Part shown: piece after piece, positions 1 to 13,200 of the stretch
How the letters are laid out: each line of letters begins with the position of its first letter
How positions within the stretch are numbered: position 1 is the stretch's first letter
Source: Liolophura sinensis
Taxonomy: Eukaryota; Mollusca; Polyplacophora; Chitonida; Chitonidae
Reading direction: 5' to 3'
Length of the DNA: 64,000 nt
NCBI RefSeq assembly: GCF_032854445.1
Contig: NC_088303.1
Location: forward strand, 4,721,501-4,785,500
Program-made: the position numbers and the translations under genes
Notes under the pieces: generated by a model
Told to the model about the DNA's origin: nothing
The model's input: the letters and a program-made list of their open reading frames with translations, nothing else
Databases searched by the model: none

Positions 1-168
1 TTGTCACATATCACGTTGTCTTTTCTCGCGAGTTTCACTGTTTGTTAACAATAGTTAATACCGGCTGTTGGAAGCAATGCCTCCAATAGATCAGGTGCAG
101 TGCTAACAGTAATTTTAACTTCTGATGATCGATCAGTATAAAAGAGGAGGGGTGGGAATCCGTCCTGT

Positions 169-290
169 TACAAGGAGCCACATCACACGTACATGCTCTC
201 TAAGGACACATTCGTCGTCATATAGACTGAAAAATTGTTAAGTAGGAGGTTAAGCCCTAAGCGCTCACTCACTCACTCACTCACTCGATC
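169..290 (+). mobile_element. Third SINE-like family with ACTC-repeat tail
   Basis: ACAAGGAGCCACATCACACG, TCGTCGTCATATAGACTG, AAAATTGTTAAGTAGGAGG and CTCACTCACTCACTCACTC match the element at 6960-7240. The 5' border is unclear. Confidence 0.6.
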
Positions 291-836
291 GGTATATATG
301 AACTAGGTGAAGTAGTCTTAATATGGAGATATGGATGTGACGTCCTGGATGAATTAGCATATTAGTGTAGTTGTATTCTATTCCCATTAGTTTTTACCGC
401 TCATTGGCATTTACAAAGCAAAGTTAATGTAACTAAAACCTTTTAGCATAGAGAGTAAAACGAGAGCAGCGATAACAGCGTTGTTATCGGTGAAAGGTCA
501 CACGTTACCGATGAAATACTGCCTCTTGCCAGTTTACCTCAGTTAGGGTTTTATTCTAACTGAGGTAAAACCGGTACAACTTACACCCGCCCTGGCACCC
601 TAGCTTCAGTAAATTTAGGTTAAAACAATGAGAAGAGATGGTTGTTACAAATTATTAGATGTCACGAGTCTGCAAGTGCTGTGTTGTCATCGGATTTAAC
701 ATACAATCACATGAGAGCACTGTATAGGGCCTAGGCCCCGGGGATGCTTAGTGCACCGGCAAGATACCATACACCAGACGGCGATAGAGAACAGAGTCCT
801 ACTAAACGTTATGTGGCCTTGCGGGTACAATGACCA

Positions 837-966
837 GGGACCCGTTTCACAAAGCACACGTAACACTACGTGCACTTAACTATCATGGCGACCAGCATGG
901 TAGGTATTACGTCGCCATGACAGTTACGTGAGCGTAGCGCTTTGTGTGCTTTACGAAATGGGCCCC
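837..966. mobile_element. Foldback (MITE-like) element
   Basis: Two 56-base arms, 837-892 and 911-966, are inverted copies with about 12 mismatches, around an 18-base loop. Arms run from GGGACCCGTTTCACAAAGCA to ATCATGGCGAC. No transposase is nearby. A decayed relative lies in hexosaminidase intron 3 (about 18540-18650). Confidence 0.75.
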
Positions 967-969
967 TGA

Positions 970-2435
970 TCTGTTATTACCTATCGGGGATGATCAGAAG
1001 AACGTAGCTATTTAGACCATGGTGGTGAAGCGACACGAACAGTCGCGTGAGAACAAAGGCGCATGTTCATTTGCCACAGTAAATATATATGGTTGAATTA
1101 TGCCAGAGAACTGAATGCGCCTCGCATATTAATACCCGCTTCCATCTATTGCTCTCGTGTATGCTTCACCGCTGTCTTCCAGGACCACCTTTACCAGGAG
1201 TAATAACATAATATTGATTAACTAAGGAATTCCGTTCTTTTTTCCGTTAATCTGGCACTGGGGGGTTCTTTAGAGTTGATTGGGACACAAACGGCTCTAT
1301 ATACTTGATGGGATACTCGGGTAGACATAAAGATGCCATTTGTGCGAGCTTTAAAGGAAGAGTGTTGCACTTGGAAGCCGATTGACAGAGTTTGATAATC
1401 GCGACCAACACATAAAAGTGACCTCACAGTTCACAACTGAAGTATTACAAATTCCTAGCAGAGAATGTTATCTGGCTAATTCAGTGTATATTTTATAGCG
1501 AAACGAAAATGCCATTAGAAATGTCACTGTGCCATCAGGCTTCGTGTTTTTGTTTTGTCTGTCATTTCATTAGCCCTTATACATGAACATTACAGCACAA
1601 CAGCTAGATTGTTCCACAACATCCAGTGCCCTTAGACTTGACCTTTTGTTTGTCACCCTACACTCGGCATCGCAGTGTCATCGGTTTGGCCTGCTGGCTC
1701 AGCCAAACATAATTATGTTATGTGCCAGTGTAGATGGATTATGCATGGTGCTAGGGGAAGTCTAAGTTGCTACTAATTAGGCACGTATGAAGAAGAGGCC
1801 ACATTTCCCTCTGACTGTTTGTTACACTGTCTTTGCTGATCTCCTTTTACCCTCTGTGCCGTAGTCTTTCATATGTAAAATTGTTTACCTGGGTTAGTTT
1901 TACTTTTCAGTCGCAGTAATATTTTTGATGTGAAGCAGATTCTTAGCGATTCAAGTTTCGTCATTTTTTATTCTAAAACCATTGTTTGAAAGACTGACAT
2001 CCGTTGTTAGTCGTTATTATTCGACGTCTTTAAAAGCAGCTTTACACTCACTGCCTTTTCCCTACCTGTTATGAGAAAGTAGCGTCATATGATTTCCTGG
2101 TTTGACGTATTTAGTTGTATCCGGCTTGACAATATTAATTATTGTTAATCACAAGCTGATTACTCGCTGTAATCGATACTTTGATCCTCAGAGCAATCGG
2201 GCGCCCTTAAAGAGATTACGAGTTCATCCTCTAGTGGGGCCTTGTTGCAGAGCTAGGAACGTTTACTCCAAACATCCGTCCACCTGAAATAGCCCTTATG
2301 CCAGCCTAGCTCAGAGCACAGTGGCCAAGTCAGAGTCAATTATCATGGGTAAAATAACATGTGACGGGTCAAGAATTAAAGATTAGCTCTTGGATACAGC
2401 GAAGCCAATTCGTGATTGTATGAAATCAAGTGCAC
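970..2435. other. No gene seen
   Basis: Unique-looking, AT-leaning DNA. Only short chance frames on both strands and no splice-framed family match. Confidence 0.5.
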
Positions 2436-2439
2436 GCGT

Positions 2440-2665
2440 TGGGTTATGAACTTGCACAGCGGGCTTTGAACGTGCACAGCGGGCTTTGAACGTGCACAGC
2501 GAGCTATTAACGTCCACCTCCAGCTATGAGCGTTTATTTTTGTCCATGAACGTGTACATTAGGTTAGAAATGTCCACAGTGGGTTGTGAACGTGTACTTA
2601 CGCATAGCCATGAACGTGTAGATGAGGCTGTGAATGTTGGGTTTTTGAACGTGTACTTTCATAAC
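2440..2665. repeat. Degenerate ~20-bp minisatellite
   Basis: The unit TGAACGTGCACAGCGGGCTT starts near-perfect and becomes strongly diverged to the right (GAACGTGTACATTAGG, GAACGTGTAGATGAGG), about ten copies. Confidence 0.7.
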
Positions 2666-3394
2666 GGCGCTTCTGTCAGGTGGAGCGATCCGCTGGTTCC
2701 TCAATTGTGTGTGTAGTGAAACATGCGAAGATGGCGAATTGTTAAGAGCTTTGTGAGGAACTCCTATGAGCGTTTTCGGACGCATGTATCTGTGATAGAT
2801 GCTGATATGATGTGCCCTCGGGAGCAGATCCTTCTTACTTACACGCCTCCATTTCCCGCTTATTGACTTTTCCAGCGTTAATGATATTGGCTGTGTTAAG
2901 ACAGTGGCTTATCACCGCTGTATACGCCAGCTGTTGTTTTTGTACAGACCGAGTCCGGTATATGTGAGGCAAATCCAGTACATCCGTACATATTCATTCA
3001 TTCTGAAAGCATTTTCATTGCATTTGCTATTTAGAGAATTTAGTCGATCTAATGCTCAATAATTGGAAAATTCTGTGGTTTGTGGTAATCTAAAAACTCA
3101 GAAACGTGTTTCGAATATTAACTATTTTTGGCTGAAGATGGGGATTTCATGATTTTGAGCAACTAAAATGTGTTTTCTGACATTCAGCTGTTCAGTTGAC
3201 AATTGATTGGGAAACACATTCGCTGCAGTTTGAAAAGAGATGAAAGAAATCAGTTTACATTTAATTCCGAATCACTTTTTATTTTGACTTTTAGCCGTAT
3301 AAAACTGTCAGGACTTGCATGTAAACTGCAGAATAAAACAGTGCTAGATCACGTGGTTTTCTGATTTTGAGGCAGCTTCAACATCGTAATGTTA

Positions 3395-3620
3395 GTCAAG
3401 TTCTTCTTAATATCATTGATCTTCGTTAATTTCTTCCTTATATCATTGATGTTCGGTAATTTCTTCATAATAACATTAATGTTATTTAATTTCTTCATAA
3501 TAACATTAATGTTATTTAATTTCTTCATAATAACATTAATGTTAATTAATTTCTTCATAATAACATTAATGTTAGTTAATTTCTACATAAAGAAACATTA
3601 TTGTTATACAAGTTCTTCAT
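3395..3620. repeat. 30-bp AT-rich minisatellite
   Basis: About seven copies of a 30-base unit with TTAATTTCTTCATAATAACA and TTAATGTTAT. Because 30 is a multiple of three, both strands are open, and the peptides read there are shadows. Confidence 0.8.
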
Positions 3621-4383
3621 AATGTTAGTCAAGGTTTTCATTATTAAGTATTTCCATTTGTCCTAAATATGTTGGCGGTTCATAGCATTTCCTATGTTCA
3701 AGGATTCGTATAGAACTACTACTGTTTTCCAGTAGTTTCCCTGAAAAGTTGGGAGCTCTTTTTTGTCTTTCAACAGAAAGGTTTTATCCAGAAACTAGCC
3801 ATGTGTCTATACACGTTTGTCAGATATATCACCGACCGTGTACTGACGAAATACACAGATAGCATCTTACCCGTAGTCCGTATACAGACTCGCATTGTGA
3901 CTGTTATCTTAGCCTGTCATTTCTCCTAGTTTCACTGTATATCTACGTGATACATGCTCAAACCGAGGTTGAGGGAAATTTGAGCTTACTTACGACCAGA
4001 TGCATTTTTACTTTTACATTAGAAGGCGACCGTGTTTAGGGTAAAGTACTACATGTATAATATCAGATCTGGGGAGCATGCGTCTTTTGTAGATAGACAG
4101 ACTGAAATGAAAGCTGAGACTACGTGACATGCGTTGTTTCCTGGGGAATCTGCAGCCAATGTATAACGAAGATGACATCGGTGTCCTCTTGAAAGTCATC
4201 GGTGACAGTAGTTGACGATTAAGGAAGTTATCCTTGTTTCGTGACAGGTCAGTATTGGCGATGTCGACCTATGGAGGTTGTAATATTCCTTTCTCTGCTT
4301 GGATGTCGGTGTTATTCCATGCACGAGCTGATGTGCATACCCGTGCAATTTACCCGTGCGCTTTATAACGTCCGTTAGTGGGA

Positions 4384-4705
4384 AGGTCTGTCAGTAACCT
4401 ACGGATGGTCGTGGGTTTTCTCCCGGGCCTCTGCCCGGTTTCCTCTCACCATAATGCTGGCCGCCGTCGTATAGGGTGAAATATTCTTGAGTACGGCGTA
4501 AAACATCCATGAAATAAATAAATAAATAAATAAATATAACATCATTCGACCGTAAGTGGAAGGCACGGCAGCAACCTCATGGCCGTGGGTTACCCCCGGG
4601 CTCTGCTCGGTTTCCTCCCATCATAATGCTGGCCGCCGTCGTATAAGGTGAAATATTCTTGAGTAGCGCGTAAAAACACAAATCAAATAAATAAATAAAT
4701 ATAAC
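4384..4705 (+). mobile_element. Two tandem 3' halves of family 1 SINE
   Basis: Two head-less copies lie one after the other (about 4384-4540 and 4566-4705). Each runs from the CAACCT / GGATGGTCGTGGG segment to an AATAAATAAAT tail. Similar flanks (ATAACATCATTCG, ATAACGTCCGTTAG) suggest duplication of a unit. Confidence 0.7.
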
Positions 4706-4867
4706 ATTGTTACAGTTACTTTGGGCCTCACCTCCCTTGTCGTTCAAGGTTTTAAGGACAGTAGCTTGGTAGTTTGTGGAAATCAGGTACATTCCTTGTT
4801 ATCAGTTACGTTAACATGTGGTAGAGGAACGAATTAATAATCATGGTTATATGATACCTCGATGATT

Positions 4868-5215
4868 ATTGCTTTACGCCGAATGGGCGGTATATCAGCC
4901 ATATCTTGTCAATATGTGCTGTAAGAATGAATCAATGAATGAAGGAATAGATACCATTTTACCGCACCAGGGCACTGTTTCAGTCACCTCTTGGGAACAC
5001 GCGCTATAAGAATGAATGAATGGATATTTTATGTTTTACGCCACATGGACAGTATTACAGCCATATCTTGTCAACATCTGTTATGAGAGTGAAGGAATGA
5101 ATACGTTTTACGACACCTGGGCAGAATTTTCAGTCATATCTTGGAAACATGAAAAAATAAATGATTGATTAAGACTTTACGCCTCTTTTGAAGTATTTCA
5201 GGCATATGGTGGCTA
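4868..5215. repeat. ~100-bp degenerate tandem repeat with GAATGAATGA
   Basis: Four diverged copies of TTTTACGCCACATGGGCAGT, then TCAGCCATATCTTG and AATGAATGAATG. The wording resembles a reversed SINE tail that has been tandemly copied. Confidence 0.55.
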
Positions 5216-5219
5216 CTAA

Positions 5220-6780
5220 ATATTTGCTAGAAGAAGACAAAGCATTCGAAACGTTAGGAAAGTTGTATACATTGACCTTCCTCTGCTTCTTCAATCGACC
5301 ATTCAAACATAATTCAAGGGAGAAGATCAATGCGATGCGATAGTTTTACCAGTAATAAATTAAAGAAAAATGGGAACGGCGCAAGAGGTTCAATGTACGA
5401 ACTCGCTTTCTTCCATGTAATGAACTTTGGAGGGACTAGGGCCAAACCCAAAAGGTATGGACCCCAAAACTGTGCTAGCAGCACATCAGAGTGGACGGAC
5501 TGAAACCAATTGATGGGTATCATGTGTGGTTACCAAGACAGAATCGGTCGGTCCAGGATGTTTGAGGTGTCAGAGTGTTCAGAATTTATCAGAGGCAGAT
5601 GATCAGACAGACTTGCTAATATCTCACAGCGACATGTCTCGACCCCATAAAACTACACCTAACCGCTAAGAGTGGATCGTACATAAACTGAGTGCTGTAT
5701 ATCTCCGGCATGGGCCTAATATGGCAACTTGACACAACCGGTGGGAGAAAAACGAGCAGGGCCCGCTGAAAACTCACTACCATCCGTAAGCTGCTCTCCG
5801 ACCTATGCATGTTACGTTAATACAGGGAAGATATATACATGTGGGACATGTTAAACGTCAAGTGAGTTGTGCAGTCATTTTGGACAGTTAGTTAAACATC
5901 AGGTCCAGCTATGATTTGTGCTTATACCATTTGGATTTTCGTGTGTACCCATTTAGACAGACACACCTGCCAAAAGACGGTCAACAGAACCGGCTTTCAA
6001 TTATGAATGTCTTGCGGGATTTTCTGCCCCTACGTTTATGTCAGTTCTGTTCAATCTTTCAAACAAATCTTTGAGAGATATTTGAACTGTATGTACCCTT
6101 GAATAAACCTGGCTTGTCGTTTAAATCCCCTTTACACAGTAATAGAGGCTGTCAAACCAGTCCCACTATTGACAAGCCTGTATAGTACACGGAAAGCAGA
6201 GTACTTCTTTGGCCTGTGGTAGGGTAATATGTTGTACAGAGTATAAACCTCGATTCAAGAAAAGTCATGTCACCAGTACTAATGAGTGATATTCAGCGGT
6301 AACACACCCTTTGCACCTATCGAAGGAGGATTTGGTCTGCCTAATATGCTCGATGTATCGTCCACCTTCTTCCCTCGCCCCACCCCTCTCCTCACTCCTC
6401 CGAAGTTACATGGTATACGGAGTTCTCTCACGATTTTCGGCCTTCTTCAAGGCTACGTCTCGTCGCACAACATTGTATTGCGATTATTGCTCGTTTAACC
6501 TGGATACAGCCGCCATTACTTCTGCATTACACAGGTTCAAAAGGCAGATGACATAGTTAATGAAGCTCAGTGGGTTTGTGGAATACTGGAGTATGATGTG
6601 ATTGTGTGCTCGAATCCAGATCAATCGGTGACTGAGTGAGGTAAAGCTCTGTAAAATAGATTCTTGAATTTAGCGGTAAACAGCAATGAAATAGCGCTGC
6701 ATTACAGCGTGCTTGTTTAGTTGAATTCAGCTGTTATCTTTGTGGCTCAACTTTGATGTTATCACTATTCAGCTTGATTG
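5220..6780. other. No gene seen
   Basis: Short frames only, none with recognisable protein content. No repeat array. Confidence 0.5.
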
Positions 6781-6784
6781 AAAT

Positions 6785-7430
6785 CCACCCTTATACCTGA
6801 AATCCACTGAAATTCACCCGTCCTTATGCCTGAAATCCACCCTTATACCTGAATTCCACCCTTATGCCTGAATTCCACCCTTATGCCTGAATTCCACCCT
6901 TATGCCTAAAACCCACCCTTATGCCTAAAACCCACCCTTATGCCGGAGTCCACTTCTGGAGCGGGCCCAGGGTCAATCATGGGTCGAGTCACACCTAAGA
7001 CCTTAAAGACAAAGTGCAAACTTCCTCGCTTGGCATTCGTCATGAAGGGAATAGTGCAACGACTGGCTACGAACTAGCCTTCGATGAGGTATCTCAGTGA
7101 AGCAGCACTAGATAAAAGAGCTGTTCTGCAACAAGGAGGCACATTACATGCACTCTTAAGGATTCCTTCGTTGTCATATGACTGAAAAAGTGTTAAGTAA
7201 GACGTTAAATCCCAAGCACTCAGTCACTCACTCACTCATGCCTGAAATCCGCCTTTATGCCTGAAATCCACCGTTATGCCTGAAATCCGCCTTTATGCCT
7301 GAAATCCGCCGTTTTGCTTGAAATCCTCGGTTATGTCTGAAATCCACCTTTATGCCCGAGACCCACCCTTATACCTGAAATCCACGGTTATGCCGGAAAT
7401 CCATTGTTACGCTTGCAATCCATCCAGCAC
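6785..7430. repeat. 19-bp minisatellite, split by a SINE
   Basis: The unit TTATGCCTGAAATCCACCC is repeated about nine times at 6785-6957 and about ten times, more diverged, at 7232-7430. The ACTC-tailed SINE lies between. Confidence 0.8.
6960..7240 (+). mobile_element. ACTC-tailed SINE inserted in a 19-bp minisatellite
   Basis: ACAAGGAGGCACATTACATG, TTCGTTGTCATATGACTG and GTGTTAAGTAAGACGTTAAA precede an ACTC-rich tail. The same 19-base repeat lies on both sides, so the element split a pre-existing array. Confidence 0.65.
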
Positions 7431-8319
7431 ATTAAGTGTCATGTAAGAGTTGAAATCTGCATAACGAATTGAAAGCTGGATAAATTTGCGGCGAATTTAT
7501 GGGTTTCAGTTGACTAAAGAACAACGGTATTTCGATGTTGTCAGAGGTTAATGTTTGTATTGACTTATGGCAAGTGTTAACAAAACAGTCAACGACAAGA
7601 AAATGTTTGGAGCTGTTGTCTATTATGGCTGCCAGTGAGAGAGGACGTGTTTACTCACCGATTTGAGAACGTTCGGTAACAGTTAGGCGAGAACTGTGTA
7701 AATATGTAAAGTTCACTTTGACATTTGGAAACAAAGCAATGTGTAGGGTATATTAGAAATGCTTAGACATGTGGATTTGAAAATTACCCCCTTAAACCGA
7801 ACACAAATATTGCCCAACCAAAGATCCTCATGCCAACAATGGCATCGGGGCTGTGGAAAGTGCACTGTGCTTCATTCTCACAACATTTCAAAGCTCAGGT
7901 AAGTTGTGGAGTTTTATGAAATGTCACCGGTCTTGCAAAATGGGAAAAGGTCTGTTTTAATGAGTCTGGACAGGGTCGAGAACTAGATGAAAAGGGAAAG
8001 GGAAATGGGTATATAAGAGAATGGAGTGGTTGGTGGGGGTTTAGCCGTGTTAGGTATCTCTTCCGGCAAATGACGTCGGTGGCAGTCACGTTCTGAAACA
8101 ACTTACTGTAGGCTGGTTCCTCCATATAAAACTCCTGATCGTAGCCTTGCTTACGGCTTTCAAACATTCAATTTTTTGTTTTTTACCGATGTTCGATTAT
8201 GAGGGTGTTAATCTCCGGTTTAGAAGAAATCTGTTTATAAGTCTAGTGGGACGGTATCTAGCTTCCCTCACCTGAGGTACCTAGCTCCCCTAACATGAGC
8301 TCTGAAGACAGATGTATCA

Positions 8320-9885
8320 TTTCTCCACTGTTCCCGTGTGAAGTGTGGACAGATGTATTAATTGTCCAGTGTTCCCATGGGAAGAGTAGACAGATGTATG
8401 GATTGTCCAGTGCTCCTGTGGGAAGTGTAGACAGATGTATCAATTGTCCTGGGTTCCCGTGGGAATTGTATACAGATGTGTCAATTATCCAGTGTTCCCG
8501 TGTGAAGTGTAGACAGATGTATGAAATATCCAGTGTTCCTGTCGAAAATTTAGGCAGATATATCAATTGCCCAGCGTTCCTGTGTGAAATGCAGACAGAT
8601 GTATCAGTTCTCCACTGTTCCTGTGTGAAGTGTGGACAGATGTATCAATTGGCCAGTGTTCCGGTGGAAAGTGTAGACAGATGTATCAATTTTTCAGTGT
8701 TCCTGTGTGAAGTGTAGACAGATATATCAATTTTTCAGTGTTCTTGTGTGAACTGTAGACAAATATATCAACTGGCCAGTGTTCCCGTGGAAAGTGTAGA
8801 CAGATGTATCAATTGCCCAGAGTGAAAAATTTATACACCTGTCTACACTTCCCACAGAAGTGTAGACAGATGTATCAGTTCTCCACTGTTCCTGTGTGAA
8901 GTGTGGACAGATGTATCAATTGGCCAGTGTTCCGGTGGAAAGTGTAGACAGATGTATCAATTTTTCAGTGTTCCTGTGTGAAGTGTAGACAGATATATCA
9001 ATTTTTCAGTGTTCTTGTGTGAACTGTAGACAAATATATCAACTGGCCAGTGTTCCCGTGGAAAGTGTAGACAGATGTATCAATTGCCCAGAGTTTCTGT
9101 ATGAAGTGTAGACAGATGTATGGATTGTCCAGTTTTCCTGTGTGAAGTGTAGACAGATATATCAATTGTCCAGTGTTCCTGTGGGAAGTATAGACATATG
9201 TATCAATAGTCCAGTGTTCCCATGTGAAGTGTAGACAGATGTATCAATTGTCCAGTGTTCCCATGGGAAGTGTAGATAGATGTATGAATTATTCAGCGTT
9301 CCTGTGTGAAATGCAGACAGATGTATCAGTTCTCCACTGTTCCTGTGTGAAGTGTGGACAGATGTATCAATTGGCCAGTGTTCCCGTGGAAAGTGTAGAC
9401 AGATGTATCAATTTTTCAGTGTTCCTGTGTGAAGTGTAGACAGATATATTAATTTTTCAGTGTTCTTGTGTGAACTGTAGACAGATATATCAACTGGTCA
9501 GTGTTCCCGTGGAAAGTGTAGACAGATGTATCAATTGTCCAGTGTTTCTGTGTGAAGTGTAGACAGATGTATCAATTGTTCAGTGTTCCCGTGTGAAGTG
9601 TGGACAGATGTATCAATTGTCCAGTGTTCTTGTGTGAACTGTAGACAGATGTATCAATTGTCCAGTTTTCCCGTGTGAAGTGTAGACAGATGTATCAATT
9701 GCCAGTGTTCCTGTGTGAAGTGTAGACAGATGTATCAGTTGTCTAGTGTTTCTGTGTGAAGTGTAGACAGATGTGTCAATTGTCCAGTGTTCCTGTGGGA
9801 AGTGTAGACAGATTTATCAATTTTCCAGTGTTCCCGTGGGAAGGTTAGTCAGATGTATCAATTGTCCATTGTTTCTGTTGGAAGT
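8320..9885. repeat. 41-bp minisatellite with higher-order blocks
   Basis: About 38 copies of a 41-base unit built on GTGTAGACAGATGTATCAAT, then TGTCCAGTGTTCC and TGTGTGAA. A block of five to six diverged units recurs at about 8580-8822, 8865-9090 and 9299-9530 with the same private variants (CTCCACTG, TTTTTCAGTG, AACTGGCCAG), so it spread by block duplication. A short inverted piece sits at about 8830-8865. Confidence 0.9.
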
Positions 9886-9929
9886 GTAAACAGATGCACC
9901 GGTTGATCTTTGTCACTGTGTGTATCAGT

Positions 9930-11600
9930 ACTCCTTACTGAATTGCATAAAGATATCAGTTGTTTGGAACCACAGCTGAGAAATAATAAGTACTGGCACG
10001 CTAAGGCTTGTGTGAAGTACGATGCGTAAGACAGAGGGAGACAGATTGTTTAATTATGTTTAGTTTGATGTACTGCACGTTCCAAGTCGATAGGATGAGA
10101 CCAATAAAATAAGAAACAGTTTTATTTTTGTCATCCTCTTATTGATTACTTTCGGTAAATATCCATTGCCCAAGGTGACTGCTCTGTAAAAACCCGATAT
10201 AGCTCAGCATTTCGGAGAAGGGTTATAAATAACAATCTGGACGTCATTTTGTGATCGATATTTTAGTTGTATTCCTAACAATTTATATATAAAACTGCCA
10301 AGTGTATAGCTTATGTAGCTTTTTATGTAGCTTGTGCAACGGATAGTGTTTATATTCCATGCCTCCAGAAGACACTTCGGAAAGGTATACACTCCAGGGG
10401 AGACAATTCTATGAGACAAAAGTATGATTTGTGACGCTGTCCCCTTTGGAGTATAAATGTGCTGGGTTTTGTGTTACAGGTTCTGCTGCCACTCTCTCTA
10501 GCACCATTGTTTGATCAGAATTAGTTTTAAAAATTCAGCGATGTTAGATGCAACGTAATAGACGTCACTAGTCTGGAAATACTGCATTATGATATTGATT
10601 GGTGTGTGACATTGCACACGCGGCGGTTAGAACCATAACACTGCGCATGTCGATTGTTAGCATTGTGCATGGCCTAACAGACTAGAACAAAAAGATCACA
10701 ATAGAAAATGTGAGACAGACTTGGCAACTCGTTTTATAAAAAGACAAGGATGTTGTATTGCTACAACATATTTTTAGTTTTTAGTTTAAATGAGTTAAAA
10801 CAGGGCAGCGAGACAAGGCATGTTTGTGAGAACGAAAAATTATTCAGTATGACTTGAATGAGGCATTCTTCCCATCAGATCAGAAAGAGCAAACATGGGA
10901 TTGTCTCGTTACACTACACTGCGTATAACATAACTATTTTTCAATACACATCAAGTGCTACTTATCATAGGAATGAACTAACCGACAGAAAGCATGGAGT
11001 TTCCAAAAGATCTCTTCTTTAGCCAACACTGTATTGGGTATAGGACATCAGGCTACAACAGAGTACTCTTTAAACTGTCGAGCCCCTAAAGCTGCTGTTG
11101 ACTTGTGAAATGTTGCCGGTAAAAATGTCAAAAGAACGTAATTGATAAATATTTGACCCTCTTCAACATTGGGGATCTGGAGGTGCCAGGTTGAAAATCT
11201 AGGCGTCAAAACAGACATTCGTATACCAGACGTCAGTAGAAGTGGACGTTCCAGGTCAATAAGTGCAAGGCCAATTCCCAAAACGTTCTACCCAAACCAC
11301 TAAAGAGCCAAGAAAGTACCATATTTAATATGTGATAGGAGGACGAATTTATGCCAAGAGAAGCAGTCAAGAGTGTTCAAGGATTTAGGAAAGAAGCAAG
11401 GAAACACTCACGTAGACTGAAATGACATCTTATTTGTAGCAGGAAGTAACATTTGTGGTCTGTGCCCATGCGCCGACCTTATGATGTGTTCTGTACTTGG
11501 TTGAAATAAAATTTATACCCACTGTTATTTTGGATGCAAAATAACTGGACAGTTTTTCAAACCTCCCCAATGAACTGAAACACAGGTAATATCATTGAAT
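9930..11600. other. No gene recognised
   Basis: This stretch lies downstream of the GT61-like remains. The minus frame at 11048-11281 looks protein-like in composition but matches nothing I know. AATAAA-like words near 10105 have no gene to serve. Confidence 0.45.
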
Positions 11601-11618
11601 CTGTACTGTCTTTAAAAG

Positions 11619-12446
11619 CTACTCTGTTAAACCAGCTGCGATACAGAACCCCTTTTCCACGCGGAAGTATTTGCATGTGGTTTTTCGGCTCAGACGGTGC
11701 CATTTTGTAAATAGTTCCAATATGGCCGACCCCGGTTGCATCAGGACACCGTAGGCCAAAGTAGCTCCATGAATGCCAGTAAATATGTCCACTGTTGAAA
11801 TGAGCTTAATTAGCTGTGATAGGGGGATTAATTCGAATTGCAAACCAAGCACCCTATGTTCCCTGAAAGCCTCCTTTGTCGCATTCAGTACGACCTTTTC
11901 GTTCAGAAAGCCGCTTGGTATAGCTTTGCAGCAGTTGTCGATAGTTTGATACCCTTGCCTCAGTACTATGACTATTGTTAGTGTCCCTCTTTCACACCTT
12001 CGAGAGGAACGTAGGTGTAGTTGGTAATGTACATAGACGGACTGCCTGAAATCTGAAAAAAGGAGATGGACGGCGTTAACTGGAGAAACACCTTACCACA
12101 CTCTCTGTGAGACACCCATATTAGCGACTGACACAGGAGCTTGGATTCTTGAATTTCATGAAATCTAACGGAAGCCCCAAACATTTCCCATATTGAATCC
12201 AAATTTCCAAGCGCATGGTCATCGGCTAGGACAATGGTGGAACTTTCAGCTGGCTTTTCATAAAGACGCAAAGTCAGGTATACATCATACATCGACAATA
12301 TTCCAGTTCACAATGGCGTACTCGAAGCGTTGCACATCACACGTGTTGATGATTCTTTGCATCAAGACATCCCTCTCTTCCGGAAGAACAATGTAAAATC
12401 CCCAAGGTCCTTTTCTGGAAACCATATGCTGGGGATCCTCATAGTT
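11619..12446 (-). pseudogene. Glycosyltransferase family 61-like gene, frame-broken
   Basis: Read on the minus strand, three segments in different frames together resemble a GT61 domain (the EOGT / plant beta-1,2-xylosyltransferase type). Segment 1 (about 12446-12295) ends FEYAIVNWNIVD. Segment 2 (about 12294-11985) has YLTLRLYEKP, then DDHALGNLDSIWEMFG. Segment 3 (about 11990-11619) has FLNEKVVLNATKEAF, then the hallmark VDIFTGIHGATLAYGVLMQPGS and ends at a TAG. The first break coincides with a 7-base tandem duplication at 12281-12294, the second with a one-base shift near 11985. A run of similar strength with intact exons is absent. I read it as a decayed gene or fragment; indel errors are possible, but the neighbouring genes show none. 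Confidence 0.7.
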
Positions 12447-13068
12447 TCATCGTGGACTGACAGTAATCAGTCAGGCTGAAGTCGTCGATAGCCGTTTCCT
12501 TGACATTCATAGTATAAGTTATATAAATAAATAAATGGACTGACCACAGTCCACCCGAAGACACTGGAGACACATCTAATGCCTATAATTTTGATATAGC
12601 ACAAGGTAAAATTGTTACAGTAAATCTCTAAACCCACCTTCTTGTACATATCTTAGCAGTGTAGAAGTGGACTAGCAATATATTAGCTTGCATAGCTGAA
12701 ACGATGGACTTACGGAAACAGCTCTGTGGCATAAATTATATTCAGCATGACAGGTTTCAACACCAAGATGTGGTCTATTTGGTCAGCCTCAGTACAATAT
12801 GAAAACGTGGACTATATATGGCCCGTTGCAATACCAAGATGTTTTTTTATGGCCAACAACAATATCCCAGTATAAGCTGTGTAATCAACCACGATGAGGC
12901 CATTGCGATGAGCCACAGCGCTAAATGTATACCTATGTGAATTCTTACCGGATTTTGGATGCATACATGACCTCTGTCGGTGACTTACATATCTGGAAAA
13001 GCAAAAAAGTGTTAGACATTGCTGCGGTTTGACATCTGTCCGAGACATATTCTTGTACAAAAGTGACG

Positions 13069-13200
13069 CTCTCCCTGTTCACTGCCTCTATATGTGTACA
13101 CACATATTCTCCATTGTGTGAAATTGGTAAGGGTTCTCTCCCTTTTCACTGCCCGTATACGTATACACATATTCTCCATTGTGTGGCGTTGGGAAGAGTT
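13069..13200. repeat. ~65-bp tandem duplication
   Basis: Two copies carrying CACATATTCTCCATTGTGTG and TTCACTGCC lie side by side near the GT61-like remains. Confidence 0.7.

Noticed and set aside
8320-9885. CRISPR-like array
   Set aside because: Units are contiguous and variable with no unique spacers; the genome is a eukaryote with spliced genes. The same holds for the other arrays.
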